Assembly (NCBI GenBank): GCA_017650105.1
Contig: JAGCFO010000015.1
Span: forward strand, 1-64,000
DNA from: Bacteroidaceae bacterium
Lineage (GTDB): Bacteria; Bacteroidota; Bacteroidia; Bacteroidales; Bacteroidaceae
Direction of reading: 5' to 3'
DNA: 64,000 nt
Notes under the pieces: model-generated
What the model saw: only the letters and a program-made list of their open reading frames with translations
Database searches by the model: none
What the model was told of the DNA's origin: nothing
In this document: positions 34,322 to 42,771 of the stretch, piece by piece
Layout: each line of letters starts with the position of its first letter
Numbering within the stretch: the stretch's first letter is position 1
Made by a program: the position numbers and the translations under genes

Positions 34322-35263
34322 TTATTCCTTCAGTTTTTTCTGCCACTTATCAACCCAGCTGTACCAAGCGTCGGCAGAGTGGAATGAACCTTCCCACTCT
34401 TCCTTCGCAGAACAGAAAGCGAGGTAATAGGTAAAGCGGACTTTCTTTTGTGGACGTTTGGTGCCAAGAATGATAAGCAAATTCTCCCCGTCGTTTTCGA
34501 TGGAACGCACAACTTTCTGGTTTGGTACGCAGACGGCAAGACCTACGGTTGCCTTACGCTGGATGTCGGTGGTGTCCTTTGGCCCGTATGCCCAGTTGGA
34601 GCCCCAGGAGGCAACGGATGTTCCAGCCCTTCGCTCGGTGCCGTCGGGAAAGAGGCGCACCCCTGTGCAGAAGGTGCTGGTGATGGGGTTTTTGCAAGTT
34701 ATCTCAATGTCGACGCGCACGTCGCGATGCCCGCTTTCCAGCGTGTAGAGTTGTTTCATATCTAAGATTTGCCCTTCATACTCCCATCCTTCATCGGTAA
34801 TTTCCACAACGGTGCGTTCGGGGCCATATTCAAGGATGCTCTCTGTGCGTTTTTTGACTGGTTCGATAAATGAAGGCTTGCCGTCTTTCATTCCTCTGAA
34901 AGAACCGACGGAAACGGTCGTTCCTGCCCACAGTACATCGTCGCCGTATCCGTTTGCGATATCTTCGGCTGTGGGATAAAACTGAGTATGCGCCAATTCA
35001 AGCCCTTGCCGGCGTTTCCCGTAGATGTCTACCGTTTGCCGATGGTCGAAGTAAACCCGATAAGCAACGAGATTGCTTTCGAAAGCAGGCCCGTGATGAT
35101 GCAAGTTGTTGTAGACATCCACTCCTCCTGGCACGCTCAGCGATTGAATGGGCTTATGGTCGCCTTTCTTATCACTAATGAGCATTTCGGCATATACTTG
35201 TGCTTCTGCCTGAAGTGCAGCGAAGGAAAGGAGGGCGAGTAGAATGGGAATTATGCGTTTCAT
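34322..35263 (-). CDS. DUF4861 secreted protein, pectin-associated
   Basis: From the ATG at 35263 the 313-residue product has a signal peptide (MKRIIPILLALLSFAALQAEA). The mature part matches DUF4861: VYNNLHHHGPAFESNLVAYRVYFDHRQTVDIYGKR is the characteristic region, followed by ELAHTQFYPTAEDIANGYG. The family is repeatedly found with pectin and rhamnogalacturonan degradation genes and may be a glycosidase or lyase; the reaction is not established. It follows GH28 by 70 bp. The frame is open upstream to 35308, but the signal peptide favours this start. Confidence 0.82.
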   Translation of the reverse strand: MKRIIPILLALLSFAALQAEAQVYAEMLISDKKGDHKPIQSLSVPGGVDVYNNLHHHGPAFESNLVAYRVYFDHRQTVDIYGKRRQGLELAHTQFYPTAEDIANGYGDDVLWAGTTVSVGSFRGMKDGKPSFIEPVKKRTESILEYGPERTVVEITDEGWEYEGQILDMKQLYTLESGHRDVRVDIEITCKNPITSTFCTGVRLFPDGTERRAGTSVASWGSNWAYGPKDTTDIQRKATVGLAVCVPNQKVVRSIENDGENLLIILGTKRPQKKVRFTYYLAFCSAKEEWEGSFHSADAWYSWVDKWQKKLKE

Positions 35264-35333
35264 ATCCAATTGTCTTTTTGTTGATAGAAGGGACGGCTTT
35301 TTGTCCATTTTTTTGTTTCACAAAGCATCGGGT

Positions 35334-36941
35334 TTACTTTAGAGGAATCTCGCGTTCGGTTCCAATCTTGTCGTAAACAGTGCCGTTGACTTTCACGTTT
35401 GCTACGCCGCTCATTCTGCAGGCAGGACCTTTAGAGAGAGTTTCGATATGCAAGTCGTTCAGCACAATATCCTGTGCTTCGCAGAAGACAGCACCTTCTT
35501 TGGCGTCGGTAACCGTGAATCTGTCAAGATGAATGTTCTCGATGCGTTTTTCGGGCAATCCGTTGAAGAAGACGGCGCGCCCGGCTCCCTTGCAAACGAC
35601 GTCTTTCACAAAGATGTTGCGGAAGATGGGCGTCGTTTCGTCCACAGCCGGCAACTGAACGGGTGTGGCGTTGCCTTCATCGTCATAAGAAACTTCTTCT
35701 CCCCGTGCTTTTCCCGAATAGAAAAGATTGAAAATCATTGCCTCCGAAGGGATGTTAATCATGTTTATGTTGCTGATGTAGATGTTCTCCACAAGGCCCC
35801 CTCTTCCCCTGCAGCTCTTGAAGCGCAAACCGACATCGGTGCCCATGAATGTGCAGTTGTTCACCCAAATGTTCTGCACGCCTCCGCTCATCTCGCTTCC
35901 CACGACAAAGCCTCCGTGCCCGTGATAAACAACATTGTCGGTGATGATAATCCCGCGAGCCGGCTCAGCATGTCTTCGCCCGTCTTCGTCTTTGCCCGAC
36001 TTGATGCAGATAGCGTCGTCGCCTGCGTCGAAGTGACATCCTGCGATAATCGCGTTGGTGCACGACTCAAGGTCAAGGGCATCGCCGTTTTGTGAGTACC
36101 AGGGGTTGTTGACGGTTACGTTGTGGATGGTGATGTGGTTGCATCCTCTGGGGTGGAGGCACCAAGCGGGCGAGTTCTTGAACGTGCAGCCCTCGATGAG
36201 CACCTTGCGCGAGTGCACAATGTTGAGCAGCACGGGACGGAGCCAGTCGCGGATGCTGTCCCACTGCTCGGGTGTCTCGATTCCCGAAGGATTGTTGAAG
36301 TTTTTGCAAGCCTGCATGCCCTTGATGCTGCCCTCGCTTGGATACCAAGTGTCGCCCAGCGTCACTCCTCCTTTCTTGAGCAGGTTTTTCCATTGGCTGT
36401 CGGTGACTTTGCTCTTCTTCACGGCGCGCCAAGTGTCTCCGTTTCCGTCAAATACTCCGTACCCCGTGATAGCGATGTTCTCACAGTCCCATGCAGAGAT
36501 GGGCGAAGTGCATCGGCGCGTGTCGAGTCCTTCGAAATTCGTGTCGATGATGGGATACAAGCTGTGGTCTCCGCTGAAGTAAACGAGCGCTCCGTGTTCG
36601 CTATAGAGGTTGACGTTATTCTTCAACTGGATGGGGCCTGCCAGCCACAATCCGGCTGGTATCACAACGGTTCCTCCTCCGTGCGAGCTTACCGCATCGA
36701 TGGCCTTGTTGATGGCTTCGTGGCAGAGCGTCTTCCCGTCGGGGACGGCTCCAAACTGGGTAATATCGACACTATAGCTGGGGAACGAGGGTAACTCTAC
36801 TACTTCCATCTCGAAAGGAAGTTGCTTGTAGATGCTCTTGTCGATAGGGTAGTTTTCTTGAGCTGACGTACTGTGGCAGCCGCACAACACGGCAGATGCT
36901 ATCGCTATGCATGCGAGGAAGGGGAATCGGGTGGTTCTCAT
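35334..36941 (-). CDS. GH28 polygalacturonase lipoprotein
   Basis: From the ATG at 36941 (MRTTRFPFLACIAIASAVLC) the protein is 535 residues with a lipoprotein-like signal (VLCGC). A beta-helix entry (ITQFGAVPDGKTLCHEAINK) is typical of GH28. The catalytic motifs are present in variant form: NGDALDLESC, DAGDDAICIKSG, HGGFVVGSEMSGG and GLRFKSC. It should hydrolyse (rhamno)galacturonan chains, probably at the cell surface or in the periplasm. It heads a probable operon with DUF4861, gph and the hemerythrin-like regulator. Confidence 0.9.
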   Translation of the reverse strand: MRTTRFPFLACIAIASAVLCGCHSTSAQENYPIDKSIYKQLPFEMEVVELPSFPSYSVDITQFGAVPDGKTLCHEAINKAIDAVSSHGGGTVVIPAGLWLAGPIQLKNNVNLYSEHGALVYFSGDHSLYPIIDTNFEGLDTRRCTSPISAWDCENIAITGYGVFDGNGDTWRAVKKSKVTDSQWKNLLKKGGVTLGDTWYPSEGSIKGMQACKNFNNPSGIETPEQWDSIRDWLRPVLLNIVHSRKVLIEGCTFKNSPAWCLHPRGCNHITIHNVTVNNPWYSQNGDALDLESCTNAIIAGCHFDAGDDAICIKSGKDEDGRRHAEPARGIIITDNVVYHGHGGFVVGSEMSGGVQNIWVNNCTFMGTDVGLRFKSCRGRGGLVENIYISNINMINIPSEAMIFNLFYSGKARGEEVSYDDEGNATPVQLPAVDETTPIFRNIFVKDVVCKGAGRAVFFNGLPEKRIENIHLDRFTVTDAKEGAVFCEAQDIVLNDLHIETLSKGPACRMSGVANVKVNGTVYDKIGTEREIPLK

Positions 36942-36979
36942 TGGATAGAAAATGATAGTTGCGTTATTGTTACAAGTTA

Positions 36980-37010
36980 CAAAGATAGGCAAAAGTTTGG
37001 AAACGCGAAA
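36980..37010 (-). promoter_or_regulatory. Promoter of the GH28 operon
   Basis: TATCTTTG on the minus strand (36987-36980) with TTTC (37010-37007), a 3-of-4 match to the -33 box at 19-bp spacing. It lies 38 bp before the chosen start codon, supporting the start at 36941 over the frame opening at 36992. Confidence 0.6.
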
Positions 37011-37073
37011 ACATTTTTCTCCTTTTTTATTTTAGCGCGTCCTTTCTTCCCCTTGAAGGCTGTCTGAAACAAA

Positions 37074-37190
37074 AAAGTGGGAGAAGAAGGAATCTTGAAT
37101 TATGGAGAAGGAATCTCGCGATATGAAGAAAGAATCCGGCGATATGAAGAAGGGAAAAATTTTTTTTCCTTCTTCATAATTCTCGGTGGA
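37074..37190. repeat. 21-bp/AT-palindrome repeat, copy 4
   Basis: Units in reverse orientation: GGAATCTCGCGATATGAAGA, then AGAATCCGGCGATATGAAGA, followed by the palindrome GAAGGGAAAAATTTTTTTTC and CCTTCTTCATAATTC. A preceding partial unit reads GAAGGAATCTTGAATTATGG. It lies between the TonB receptor 3' end and the GH28 promoter. Confidence 0.78.
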
Positions 37191-37236
37191 GCCTTCGACG
37201 TTTGAATATCGTCAAGACATTTTCGAGTTGTGTTTC

Positions 37237-39237
37237 TCAGCGCTGTTTGTTGAAGCAGAAAGCGCAACCTATCATCACGTTTGCTCCATCGGTGACAGGA
37301 GTATTCATGTAGTGGTATTCGGGCTTGTAGTTCAGAAGGTTATCAACTGCGAGAGTGAGTTTGAACTTGTCATCAAAACTTTCGCAAGCCGATAGTTTCC
37401 AAAGCATATAGGCTGGGTATTCTACTTGCCTCATGCCTTTCGAGATATCATAATAGTCGATGTATTCTGCGCTTTTCACGCTCGAGAGCATACGCCCGTT
37501 AAGAGTGACGCGAAGTTTGCGCTTTTCGCTTGTCTGCTTCTCCCAGTCGAAGCGCATCATGAGCGCATGTTTGCGTGCCGGGATGTATGGGCTGCTGATG
37601 CTGTTGCCTTCCTTGTCGGAAGGCAGCTGTTCGTGCGTATAAGCATAGGAGAGAGAAGTGCCGAAGCCATTCTCCCAATGCCCTTGAAGCATTATTTCAC
37701 TTCCGTAGACGGAATAAGAATCGAGGTTGATGTACTCGAGGAAGAGCTGGTTCCCTTCATTGGGGAGCATGTGGGGAATACTCGTCGAAATCTTGTTTTG
37801 TACCTTGTTGTAGTAGGCTGATGCCGTGATGCCGTAGTTTCCCTTCTTGTAGTCAGCCGAAACGTTGAAGTTGTGGCTGAGTTCTGCCTTCAATTGCGGA
37901 TTTCCCTTGATAATCCAGATGCCTTCCATATCGAAGAGATAGTATTTCTCCTTGAGCGCAGGCGCCCGAAATCCTCTGCCGTAACCCATACGAAGGTTTA
38001 GTTCTGGCTGGGGCTGATACCGAAGTGAGATTTTTGGGGTAATTTGCGAGTTTTTTCCTTCGGAGAAATAGTCGAAGCGTAAGGCGCTCAGCATCTCCCA
38101 TTTGAATGAGAGAATCCAGTCGTATTGTGCAAAGGAACTGCAGGAATACTGGTTTTTCGAGGGACCTTCAAGATGGGTGTTCAACAGATAGTCGTAGGCG
38201 TATTCGGCTCCTGCCGTGAAGATGTCTCCATCATCCCGAAAATGATTGTACAACGTGCGGAAAGAGTTCTTCACGTTGCTGTAATCGCGAATGTCGTATC
38301 CCGTCAGTCGCTGGAAATCAGACTTGTCGTACTGATCGAAAATATAGGAGGCAACTAAATTGTCTTTTTCCGTAATGTCCCACGTAGCTCGAAGACTTGC
38401 TGCGAAGTCACGATACCTTTCGGGTGTGTCAATCGTTCTGTATACTTCCTGAAAGTAGTATCCCGCGTGCCCCGTGATTTTGAATTTTTCGTTAGGCGTA
38501 AAGGATATCTTGTCGTTCAGGTTCCACTTCTGATTCCCGAAAACAGTCGTATAGACTTGCGCAGCAGGGCTTTCACCGTTATGAACGCTATATGTCTCCC
38601 TTGCCGTCCTTTCCACATTTAATGTGTTGCTCACACTCCCGTTGCTTGTCCCTACAGCCCCTCGGAACCTGCTCTCGCCGTGTTTGGCAACTCTTCCATC
38701 CACATCTATTCTCAACGGCTCCGTCTGCTCTTTGGTAATGATGTTGATGATTCCTCCCGCTGCATTGCTTCCATAAAGAGCGCTACCCGATTCCTTGACT
38801 ATCTCAACCCTTTGAACGTTCGACATCGTGAGGCGGGCAAAGTCTACGTCATCCATCGTTTCCCCGCTTAGCCGCTCTCCATCAACAAGGAATAGGATAG
38901 ATTGCCCTCCGAATCCGTTAAGATTGAGATGCTTAAGCTGATTCATTGCATACGAGAATTCCGCTCCTGGAATCTCTTGGCTGAGTAGTTCTTCCACATC
39001 CGTTGCGTCTGTTTTTTCGATGTCGGAAGCTGAAATCACTCGTGTCAAGACGGGAGCGTCTGCCTTCCATTTATAAGTTTGCGTGCCTGTGACTACAACT
39101 TCGTCCAACGTTTGCTCAGCGCTGTTTGTCGCTGCTTTTCGGCTTACTCTTCGGATGGAATCGGCCGGTTCCTCTTCTGCATGTAAGGAGAGGGAGAGAG
39201 CTGTGAGGAGGATAAGCAAGGCGAAGCTGTGTTTCAT
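37237..39237 (-). CDS. TonB-dependent outer-membrane receptor, heme/cobalamin-receptor type
   Basis: The 666-residue receptor has a signal peptide (MKHSFALLILLTALSLSLHA), a TonB-box-like LDEVVVTGTQ near 44-53, and a plug domain with DVEELLSQEIPGAEFSY, LVDGERLSGE and VEIVKESGSALYGSNAAGGI. The beta-barrel ends NVMIGCAFCFNKQR, with a C-terminal strand. The length and single-operon pairing with an HmuY-like lipoprotein indicate an HmuR-type heme receptor, but the substrate is inferred from the neighbour. No CarboxypepD-like extension is present, so it is not a SusC-type protein. It starts 3 bp after the HmuY-like gene. Confidence 0.88.
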   Translation of the reverse strand: MKHSFALLILLTALSLSLHAEEEPADSIRRVSRKAATNSAEQTLDEVVVTGTQTYKWKADAPVLTRVISASDIEKTDATDVEELLSQEIPGAEFSYAMNQLKHLNLNGFGGQSILFLVDGERLSGETMDDVDFARLTMSNVQRVEIVKESGSALYGSNAAGGIINIITKEQTEPLRIDVDGRVAKHGESRFRGAVGTSNGSVSNTLNVERTARETYSVHNGESPAAQVYTTVFGNQKWNLNDKISFTPNEKFKITGHAGYYFQEVYRTIDTPERYRDFAASLRATWDITEKDNLVASYIFDQYDKSDFQRLTGYDIRDYSNVKNSFRTLYNHFRDDGDIFTAGAEYAYDYLLNTHLEGPSKNQYSCSSFAQYDWILSFKWEMLSALRFDYFSEGKNSQITPKISLRYQPQPELNLRMGYGRGFRAPALKEKYYLFDMEGIWIIKGNPQLKAELSHNFNVSADYKKGNYGITASAYYNKVQNKISTSIPHMLPNEGNQLFLEYINLDSYSVYGSEIMLQGHWENGFGTSLSYAYTHEQLPSDKEGNSISSPYIPARKHALMMRFDWEKQTSEKRKLRVTLNGRMLSSVKSAEYIDYYDISKGMRQVEYPAYMLWKLSACESFDDKFKLTLAVDNLLNYKPEYHYMNTPVTDGANVMIGCAFCFNKQR

Positions 39238-39240
39238 GCA

Positions 39241-40068
39241 TCAATAGGGATAGATGTAGTTGATTGTCAGCACACATTTAGTGCCCTTTTCACTCTGATA
39301 GTTCTCAAGCTGAAGGGCAGCGTAAGTCCCTTCGGGCAGACGAACGATGAAAACGTGGTTGTTGAGGGAGAAGGCTGGGGGAATGGGGGGAATTTCGACT
39401 GTCAGCCAATTCGACAACACTCGGTTTGTCCTTATCCCTTGATTGCCGATAATCCCGTTCAGCATCTGCTCTCGCAATACCCACACGTCGGTTTCGTTCC
39501 ATTCGTCCTCCACAAACGGCGCGTCGGCAAACGAAAGGCTGCTCTCGGGGAGATCTTCCATCCGAGTGAATTCTGTTTCGAAAACCGACGCGCCGTTTGT
39601 CCGAACGTTATTCCTGTGAAAGGCTACACTCCACGCGGAGGGCTCTTCCTGAGTCTCTGTGGGGATAAACTGCTGAAAAACGTTGTGGGAAATACCTGCT
39701 CCGTAGACATCATACCAATAGACGTAGATGCCGTCAGCGTTTTGACTATCAGGATTATCGCTTTTCTGCGTTTCCTCAGTAGGAATGGAAATTCTCACAA
39801 CAGCATCAGAAGGATTGTAGCGTTTGTCTTTCTTCAAACTATCGTCCAGAGCCTTGAAGTCGAGATAATACCAATCGTTCCAGCTTGATGCGTCAATCAG
39901 GAGCCTGCCTGCCTTCTCCTCGGTTTCGGGTGGAGGATTATCGTAGATGTTTTGAAAAATTCCTTCACACGAAACAAGCATTGCGGCAACCGTAAAGGCA
40001 AGCAAGCTTTTTGCCCCAAGCTTGCAAATGGCTGGCAGAAAGGCGAACTTCCTTGTGAGAATTGTCAT
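39241..40068 (-). CDS. HmuY-family lipoprotein
   Basis: The 275-residue product has a basic N-region and lipobox (LLAFTVAAMLVSCEG, Cys about 34). The mature part has the HmuY family pattern: LLIDASSWNDWYYLDFKAL near the start, YVYWYDVYGAG, WSVAFHRNNVRTNGAS and a long beta-rich second half. P. gingivalis HmuY binds heme on the cell surface and hands it to HmuR. The heme-ligating His residues cannot be assigned here. It sits between a calycin-like lipoprotein (10 bp) and the TonB receptor (3 bp). Confidence 0.83.
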   Translation of the reverse strand: MTILTRKFAFLPAICKLGAKSLLAFTVAAMLVSCEGIFQNIYDNPPPETEEKAGRLLIDASSWNDWYYLDFKALDDSLKKDKRYNPSDAVVRISIPTEETQKSDNPDSQNADGIYVYWYDVYGAGISHNVFQQFIPTETQEEPSAWSVAFHRNNVRTNGASVFETEFTRMEDLPESSLSFADAPFVEDEWNETDVWVLREQMLNGIIGNQGIRTNRVLSNWLTVEIPPIPPAFSLNNHVFIVRLPEGTYAALQLENYQSEKGTKCVLTINYIYPY

Positions 40069-40078
40069 TCTCGGCTGA

Positions 40079-40630
40079 TTATTTCGCGCCTTTGCCCGTT
40101 TGGGCGTCTTCAGGAGCCTTTCCTTCGCGGAAAGTGATGGTTGTTCCGCCCATCACGTCGGGAAGAGTAATCGTAATCACTTCGAGAGTGCCTCCCAAGA
40201 CGGCATCATAAGTTCCCGTGTTACCACGATAAGTCATTGTGAGCTTGCCTGTTCCGGATAATTCCTTATCGATTGTCACATCGGTAAACGTTACGTCTCC
40301 CCACTGAGGGTCGGAGAATGTTACCACATAGCTGTTGTCGATTGTGTGTATGCTCAGCAAAGCATCGTTGCCGTAATAGGAGTCAGTAAAATAGGCAGAG
40401 CTGACGTAGATGTAGCCCGAGTAGTCAACGTTGATGGGCTTGAGCTTATTTTCATCGGGCTCGGAGCAAGAGGTCATGAAAGTCAATGCTGCGAAGAGCA
40501 TGAAAAAAGTCCCCAGAAGGCTGCCTGAGGCTAGGCTATTTTTCCCTTCTCGAAAAATATTTTTTCTTTCTTCATCTCGCGAGATTTGTTCTCCAAAAAT
40601 TTTTTTTCCTTCTTGATAATTTTTCTTCAT
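40079..40630 (-). CDS. Calycin-like lipoprotein with repeat-derived N-terminus
   Basis: From the ATG at 40630 the protein is 183 residues. Residues 1-37 (starting MKKNYQEGKKIFGEQISR) are encoded by repeat DNA and are Lys/Glu/Arg-rich. A lipoprotein signal then follows (FFMLFAALTFMTSC, Cys near 50). The mature part has short beta strands with LKPINVDYSGYIYVSSAYF and a second half of GTYDAVLGGTLEVITITLP, like the calycin-type lipoproteins that accompany HmuY and TonB receptors. An unusually long n-region precedes the signal, so the effective start may be the Met at the hydrophobic core. The -7 box at 40675 supports initiation at 40630. Confidence 0.72.
   Translation of the reverse strand: MKKNYQEGKKIFGEQISRDEERKNIFREGKNSLASGSLLGTFFMLFAALTFMTSCSEPDENKLKPINVDYSGYIYVSSAYFTDSYYGNDALLSIHTIDNSYVVTFSDPQWGDVTFTDVTIDKELSGTGKLTMTYRGNTGTYDAVLGGTLEVITITLPDVMGGTTITFREGKAPEDAQTGKGAK
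40540..40630. repeat. 21-bp/AT-palindrome repeat, copy 5, in a lipoprotein N-terminus
   Basis: TTTTCCCTTCTCGAAAAATA is followed by a TTTCTTCATCTCGCGAGATT unit, then a second block, TTGTTCTCCAAAAATTTTTT, and CCTTCTTGATAATTTTTC. The minus strand is translated as the first about 30 residues of the calycin-like lipoprotein. Confidence 0.72.
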
Positions 40631-40667
40631 TTGTCGATAGTGATTAAAGTGTTTTTGAAACTGGCTG

Positions 40668-40699
40668 CAAAGGTATGCCGCTTGCCATTTGCAGTCAAT
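40668..40699 (-). promoter_or_regulatory. Promoter of the HmuY/TonB operon
   Basis: TACCTTTG on the minus strand (40675-40668) and ATTG (40699-40696), a 3-of-4 -33 match at 20-bp spacing. The start codon lies 38 bp downstream. It is divergent from the LuxR-type regulator. Confidence 0.62.
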
Positions 40700-40747
40700 C
40701 CTCATTTTTGATGATTTTTCAAAAAATCGCAGTAGGAAACGAGGAAT

Positions 40748-41356
40748 TTGAAAGATTTTGCCTACATTTGCATCGTGTACACACATATCGAGTTAGCTAT
40801 TGCTGATACCAACGTCTTGACAACGCTCGGCCTTCAGTATATTCTTGCCGACATCATGCCGTCGGCAGACATTTCGATATTCGTCTCTTTCGAAGAGCTG
40901 CAAGCTGCCGACAAGGGGCAGTTTATTCATTACTTCGTCTCCTCGCAAATTTATTTCGGGCACACGGCTTACTTCCGCTCACGCCCTCACCGTACTATCG
41001 TGCTGGTAAACGGCGATATGACCATTTCGGGAGTTCCGACACTCAATGTGAATCAGGGAGAGCAGGCACTTGTCAGAAGTGTGCTCGCTATGCATCAACG
41101 TCCCGGGCATCCTGCAGCTCAAATGGTTCCTATGCGCAAGTCAACCGAACAGCTCCTCTCTCCAAGAGAGACGGAAATAGCCATCTTGCTCTCGCAAGGA
41201 TTAATAAATAAGGAGATAGCAAGCAGGCTCAACATCAGCGTGACAACAGTCATCACCCATCGGAAAAACATTATGGAAAAACTTCATGCCCGTTCTATTG
41301 CCAACATTATCGTCTATGTGGTGATGAATGGGCTTGCCGACGTTTCTGAACTGTAA
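40748..41356 (+). CDS. LuxR-type regulator with receiver-like N-domain
   Basis: The 202-residue protein has a degenerate receiver-like region (HIELAIADTNVLTTLGLQYIL) in which the usual phospho-acceptor Asp is not evident. The C-terminal LuxR HTH runs from LLSPRETEIAILLSQGLINK through VTTVITHRKNIMEKLHAR. The HTH is clearly a paralogue of that in the hemerythrin-like regulator at 32667-33638. The start is uncertain: a TACATTTG box at 40763-40770 lies inside this frame, and the in-frame GTG at 40775 would then be a near-leaderless start. The gene is divergent from the HmuY/TonB operon and heads the TIGR02757-ogt-methylase run. Confidence 0.78.
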   Translation: MKDFAYICIVYTHIELAIADTNVLTTLGLQYILADIMPSADISIFVSFEELQAADKGQFIHYFVSSQIYFGHTAYFRSRPHRTIVLVNGDMTISGVPTLNVNQGEQALVRSVLAMHQRPGHPAAQMVPMRKSTEQLLSPRETEIAILLSQGLINKEIASRLNISVTTVITHRKNIMEKLHARSIANIIVYVVMNGLADVSEL

Positions 41357-41361
41357 AAAAG

Positions 41362-42147
41362 ATGACTGAGAAACTGGCTGAGACGTTGCGTCGTTATGCT
41401 CGGCAGTATGAGACGGCTGAGTTTTTGGAGGGTGACCCTTCGTGGTTCATGCATCAGGTTTGTGGCAAGGAGAATCAGGAATCGATGGCTTTTGTTGCCT
41501 CGTGTCTCAGTTTCGGCAGTCGCCCTCAGTTTATGCCTAAGATACAGTCGATTCTCACTCAGTCAGGAGGAGATGTTGACATGTGGATACGAACGGGAGA
41601 GTTTGAGAAGAGTTTCCAATCGCTTGACAATAAATGCTTTTACAGGCTTTATAGCTGTGGGATGATGTGCCGTTTTCTTCACGCACTCAAGGAACTGCTT
41701 GCCGATTATGGCTCTCTTGGCGATTTTGTCAAAGAAAAAGCATCTGATGGTTTGAAAGCAGTTGATGCTCTTTGCCGATATTTCAGTAAATATGAAATCG
41801 GAACTGTGATTCCCAAAGACTCCAGTTCTGCGTGCAAACGGCTCTGCATGTTTCTCCGCTGGATGGTGCGTAGTGATTCCCCTGTGGATTTGGGACTTTG
41901 GGCAAACTTCATCGATAGGCGCTCGTTAATCATTCCTCTGGATACTCACGTGCTGCAACAATCAATTCAACTCGGATTGTTGAAAACGAAAACAGCCTCG
42001 ATGAGAAGTGCCCGACAATTAACGCAAACCCTTGCTGAAGTTTTTCCTGACGACCCCCTGAAGGGTGATTTCGCCCTTTTCGGTTTAGGAATAAACAGCA
42101 GCGGAAGGAGGACGAAGCCGCATCGGAACTTGCTTGGCGCAAATTAA
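41362..42147 (+). CDS. TIGR02757/DUF2400 family protein
   Basis: The 261-residue protein matches the TIGR02757 family of Bacteroidota and relatives. Hallmarks are EGDPSWFMHQVCGKENQES, AFVASCLSFGSRPQF, KRLCMFLRWMVRSDSPVDLG, PLDTHVLQQSIQLGL and DPLKGDFALFGLG. The HhH-like pattern (helical, with a late DTH) suggests a DNA-glycosylase-related fold, but the activity is not established. It lies 5 bp after the regulator and 15 bp before ogt, so context hints at DNA maintenance. Confidence 0.85.
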   Translation: MTEKLAETLRRYARQYETAEFLEGDPSWFMHQVCGKENQESMAFVASCLSFGSRPQFMPKIQSILTQSGGDVDMWIRTGEFEKSFQSLDNKCFYRLYSCGMMCRFLHALKELLADYGSLGDFVKEKASDGLKAVDALCRYFSKYEIGTVIPKDSSSACKRLCMFLRWMVRSDSPVDLGLWANFIDRRSLIIPLDTHVLQQSIQLGLLKTKTASMRSARQLTQTLAEVFPDDPLKGDFALFGLGINSSGRRTKPHRNLLGAN

Positions 42148-42162
42148 AAAGTAACCGAAAAA

Positions 42163-42753
42163 ATGCCACAGACAACGTTTTACACCACAAACTACGATTC
42201 GCCGATAGGCAAGATAACTCTCGCAAGCGACGGAAAAGCATTGACAGGACTTTGGTTTGTTGGGCAGAAGTACTATGCAGATCAATTGTCTCCTTCTCAC
42301 ACCCAGAAAGACAATTTGCCCCTTTTTGCCGACGTGCGTCTTTGGCTCGACATTTATTTCAGTGCGAAGGCTCCCGATTTCGTTCCTCCTCTCAGTATGA
42401 AAGGAACTGAATTTCAGCTAAGCGTTTGGAAACAGTTACTATCCATTCCTTTCGGCAAAACGTTGACTTATGGCGACATAGCAAGGAAAATAGCGCATGA
42501 GAGAGGGACTTCTTCTTTTTCGGCACAGGCAGTAGGAGGAGCCGTAGGGCGCAACCCTATTTCGCTTATCATTCCTTGTCATCGCGTCATAGGCGCAAAA
42601 GGAAGTCTGACAGGTTATGCTGCTGGAATAGAGAAGAAACGCTGGCTCCTCCAAATGGAGCAGACAAGTGCGGAAGACTCTTTACCGCATGATTTTCAAA
42701 AGGCGGAAGGCCCTTTTCGGCAAGCAGAATCAAGCATAGGCAAAACTATTTGA
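42163..42753 (+). CDS. ogt: Methylated-DNA-protein cysteine methyltransferase
   Basis: The 196-residue protein repairs O6-alkylguanine by transferring the alkyl group to its active cysteine. The motif IIPCHRVIGAKGSLTGYAAG is fully conserved. QLSVWKQLLSIPFGKTLTYG, with the HTH AVGGAVGRNPI, gives the DNA-binding part. The C-terminus carries about 30 extra Ser/Glu/Gln-rich residues after the core. It is in an operon with TIGR02757 and the RsmI-like gene. Confidence 0.93.
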   Translation: MPQTTFYTTNYDSPIGKITLASDGKALTGLWFVGQKYYADQLSPSHTQKDNLPLFADVRLWLDIYFSAKAPDFVPPLSMKGTEFQLSVWKQLLSIPFGKTLTYGDIARKIAHERGTSSFSAQAVGGAVGRNPISLIIPCHRVIGAKGSLTGYAAGIEKKRWLLQMEQTSAEDSLPHDFQKAEGPFRQAESSIGKTI

Positions 42754-42771
42754 ACAATCATTTCTGAAAAA

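Noticed and set aside
37237-40068. SusC/SusD pair
   Set aside because: The receptor lacks the SusC N-terminal extension and the lipoprotein is HmuY-like, not SusD-like.
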